This document shows positions 63,159 to 64,000 of a DNA stretch of 64,000 bases, in pieces. Each line of letters starts with the position of its first letter. Position 1 is the first letter of the stretch. The translations under genes were made by a program, and so were the position numbers. The stretch is from positions 1 through 64,000 of the forward strand of contig NW_025777964.1 of NCBI RefSeq assembly GCF_021130785.1, in the 5' to 3' direction. Source of the stretch: Homalodisca vitripennis (lineage: Eukaryota; Arthropoda; Insecta; Hemiptera; Cicadellidae). The notes below the pieces were generated by a model that saw nothing but the letters and a program-made list of their open reading frames with translations, ran no database searches and had not been told where the DNA came from.

Positions 63159-63588
63159 AAGGACATGTATACCACATTCAAAATCTTTGCTCTGTTGACT
63201 ACATTTAGTTAAAAAAACATGTTTTCCTCAAAATTAAACGTATGTACAAAAATTTTTTGGCAATGCCCAAATTAATGTTTGAAAGAGAGTCAAGACAGTG
63301 ACCAGACATAGCATTAATATCAATAAAAAGTAAACTCCAATGAGTACCATTGTCAGACTTGAGTTCCGCTCAATTATTATTTATACAAAGAAAAGCAAAG
63401 TCAAATGAGTAAAAAGAAAGATCTTTCAGTTGTTGCTTTACAACATCAGGGCTACCATGGTTAATAATTTGTGTTTTAGAGGGACCTAAAAACAAGGCTT
63501 TTGCCTTATTGCTGTCATTAAACGCATCAAAATAAGAATCCAGAATCTTGTCATCCAGCCAACGCCCAGCTTTCCATACAGAGTCATT
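63120..63588 (-). pseudogene. Ulp1/adenain-like (C48) cysteine protease domain in ORF1
   Basis: The frame from 63588 reads VWKAGRWLDDKILDSYFDAF, then a segment with LGPSKTQII and FDFAFLCINNN, a TGA at 63370-63372, then THWSLLFIDI (His 63340-63342), CLDSL (Asp 63289-63291). After a one-base shift in a T run near 63210 it reads CSQQSKDFECGIHVL, with Gln at 63192-63194 and Cys at 63174-63176. The spacing W-L-D-D, HW, D-S-L, Q-x5-C-G is the Ulp1/SENP/adenoviral protease signature, with Gln six residues before the catalytic Cys. The frame then runs directly into the esterase ORF. This looks like one polypeptide broken by one stop and one indel. The function in the element is unknown; polyprotein cleavage or removal of ubiquitin-like modifiers are possibilities. 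Confidence 0.72.
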
Positions 63589-63636
63589 AGCATTATTAAG
63601 CTGCGCTCTTAACTTAAGTACCTTCTTATTTTACTC

Positions 63637-63930
63637 TTAATTATCTTCTTCACAAATATTTAATTTCTGAATAAAAGCATCAGCCGTGGCATTTTTCTCC
63701 ATAATTAGAGATTGGAGAGACTGATTTTCCCCTATAATTTGATTTAAAGTACCTTTACATGAATTCAAACTATTTTTCAACAACATATTATCTTTTAAAA
63801 TAGAGTCTCTTTCTTCAGTGATGACATCTTGGGCGTGTAAAGAGTCGTTCATTGCAGCTCGACTAATACCTTTCACCTCCAACAGTTTATTTTCGAGAGA
63901 TAAAATGTCTGATTTGCCGGTTTCAACCAA
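63637..63930 (-). pseudogene. ORF1 N-terminal coiled-coil segment
   Basis: A 97-residue frame with heptad-like spacing of Leu and Ile (ILSLENKLLEVKGI, LLKNSLNSCKGTLNQII, NQSLQSLIMEK), rich in Glu, Asn, Lys and Ser, and predicted by eye to be a coiled coil. It ends in a TAA at 63637-63639, about 50 bp before the protease domain, where stops occur in each frame. Upstream of 63930 the same kind of sequence continues in another frame (VVTSKLDETSSI) to the window edge, so it is one broken ORF1 rather than a separate gene. LINE ORF1 proteins commonly use coiled coils to multimerise on element RNA. Confidence 0.6.
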
Positions 63931-64000
63931 AGACTCGAGATGATAATGCTCGAAGTTTCGTCAAGTTTTGACGTGACAACGTCTAAATTAGGTTGCGGCT

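Larger units (their letters stand above)
59892..64000 (-). mobile_element. CR1/Jockey-type non-LTR element with protease and esterase in ORF1
   Basis: Read on the minus strand from the window edge: a coiled-coil segment (63930-63637), a Ulp1-like cysteine protease (63588-63120), a basic Ser/Asn-rich linker, an SGNH/GDSL esterase-like domain (62495-61989), a duplicated Pro/Ser-rich tail, then ORF2 with APE endonuclease and RT. The 5' end lies outside the window. The 3' side stops abruptly after the RT motif GVPQGS (59892-59909); beyond it the sequence is ordinary AT-rich DNA. The second half of RT, including the YADD box, and the 3' UTR are missing. Truncation from the 3' side is not the normal outcome of LINE integration, so a later deletion or rearrangement is likely. 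Confidence 0.85.

Overview
This window looks like a gene-poor, AT-rich interval of an animal nuclear genome, most likely an arthropod and probably an insect. The supporting signs are the mixture of mobile elements (Ty3/gypsy LTR, Jockey/CR1-type non-LTR, Helitron-like, a palindromic MITE, and a TTAA-flanked DNA transposon with a transposase remnant), long AT-rich spacers with AT and TG microsatellites, and no prokaryotic gene organisation. I cannot name the species. I found no host gene with convincing exons, no tRNA or rRNA and no CRISPR. Every protein-coding signal I recognise belongs to a mobile element, and every one carries at least one break.

Layout. 1-253 is an imperfect TG microsatellite. 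About 640-9805 is a heavily decayed Ty3/gypsy retrotransposon: LTR-like repeats of about 1.2 kb at both ends, a purine tract before the downstream copy, and remnants of gag zinc knuckle, RT, RNase H and integrase in the expected order. 9.8-18.7 kb is AT-rich with no genes. 18,717-20,007 is a tandem duplication of a 213-bp unit. Its second copy has been split twice, once by a 384-bp palindromic MITE with 6-bp target-site repeats. 21.9-25.2 kb holds a short direct duplication, the 3' end of one non-LTR element, and a 5'-truncated second non-LTR element with a broken RT. 25.3-26.2 kb (minus strand) and 37.4-42.4 kb (plus strand) are two related Helitron-like elements with internal tandem repeats of about 110-137 bp and CTAG termini. 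The plus-strand one was later split by a 4.3-kb GC-rich Jockey-type element (minus strand) flanked by a perfect 12-bp target-site duplication. 47,898-48,984 is a 1.09-kb DNA transposon with TTAA on both sides; it keeps the last ~115 codons of a transposase.

The most interesting element is at the right edge, on the minus strand from ~59.9 kb to beyond the window end. It is a CR1/Jockey-type non-LTR retrotransposon. Its ORF1 region appears to encode, in order, a coiled coil, a Ulp1/adenain-type (C48) cysteine protease with recognisable His, Asp, Gln and Cys catalytic positions, a basic linker, and an SGNH/GDSL esterase-like domain. ORF2 follows in an overlapping frame with an APE endonuclease and an RT that is cut off at its GVPQGS motif. 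Esterase-bearing ORF1s are known in CR1-type elements. The protease placed upstream of the esterase is the feature I would follow up first.

The relative history is partly readable from nesting. The Helitron-like element at 37.4 kb predates the Jockey element inside it. The 213-bp duplication predates the MITE. The gypsy element looks oldest, since its frames are broken every few dozen codons.
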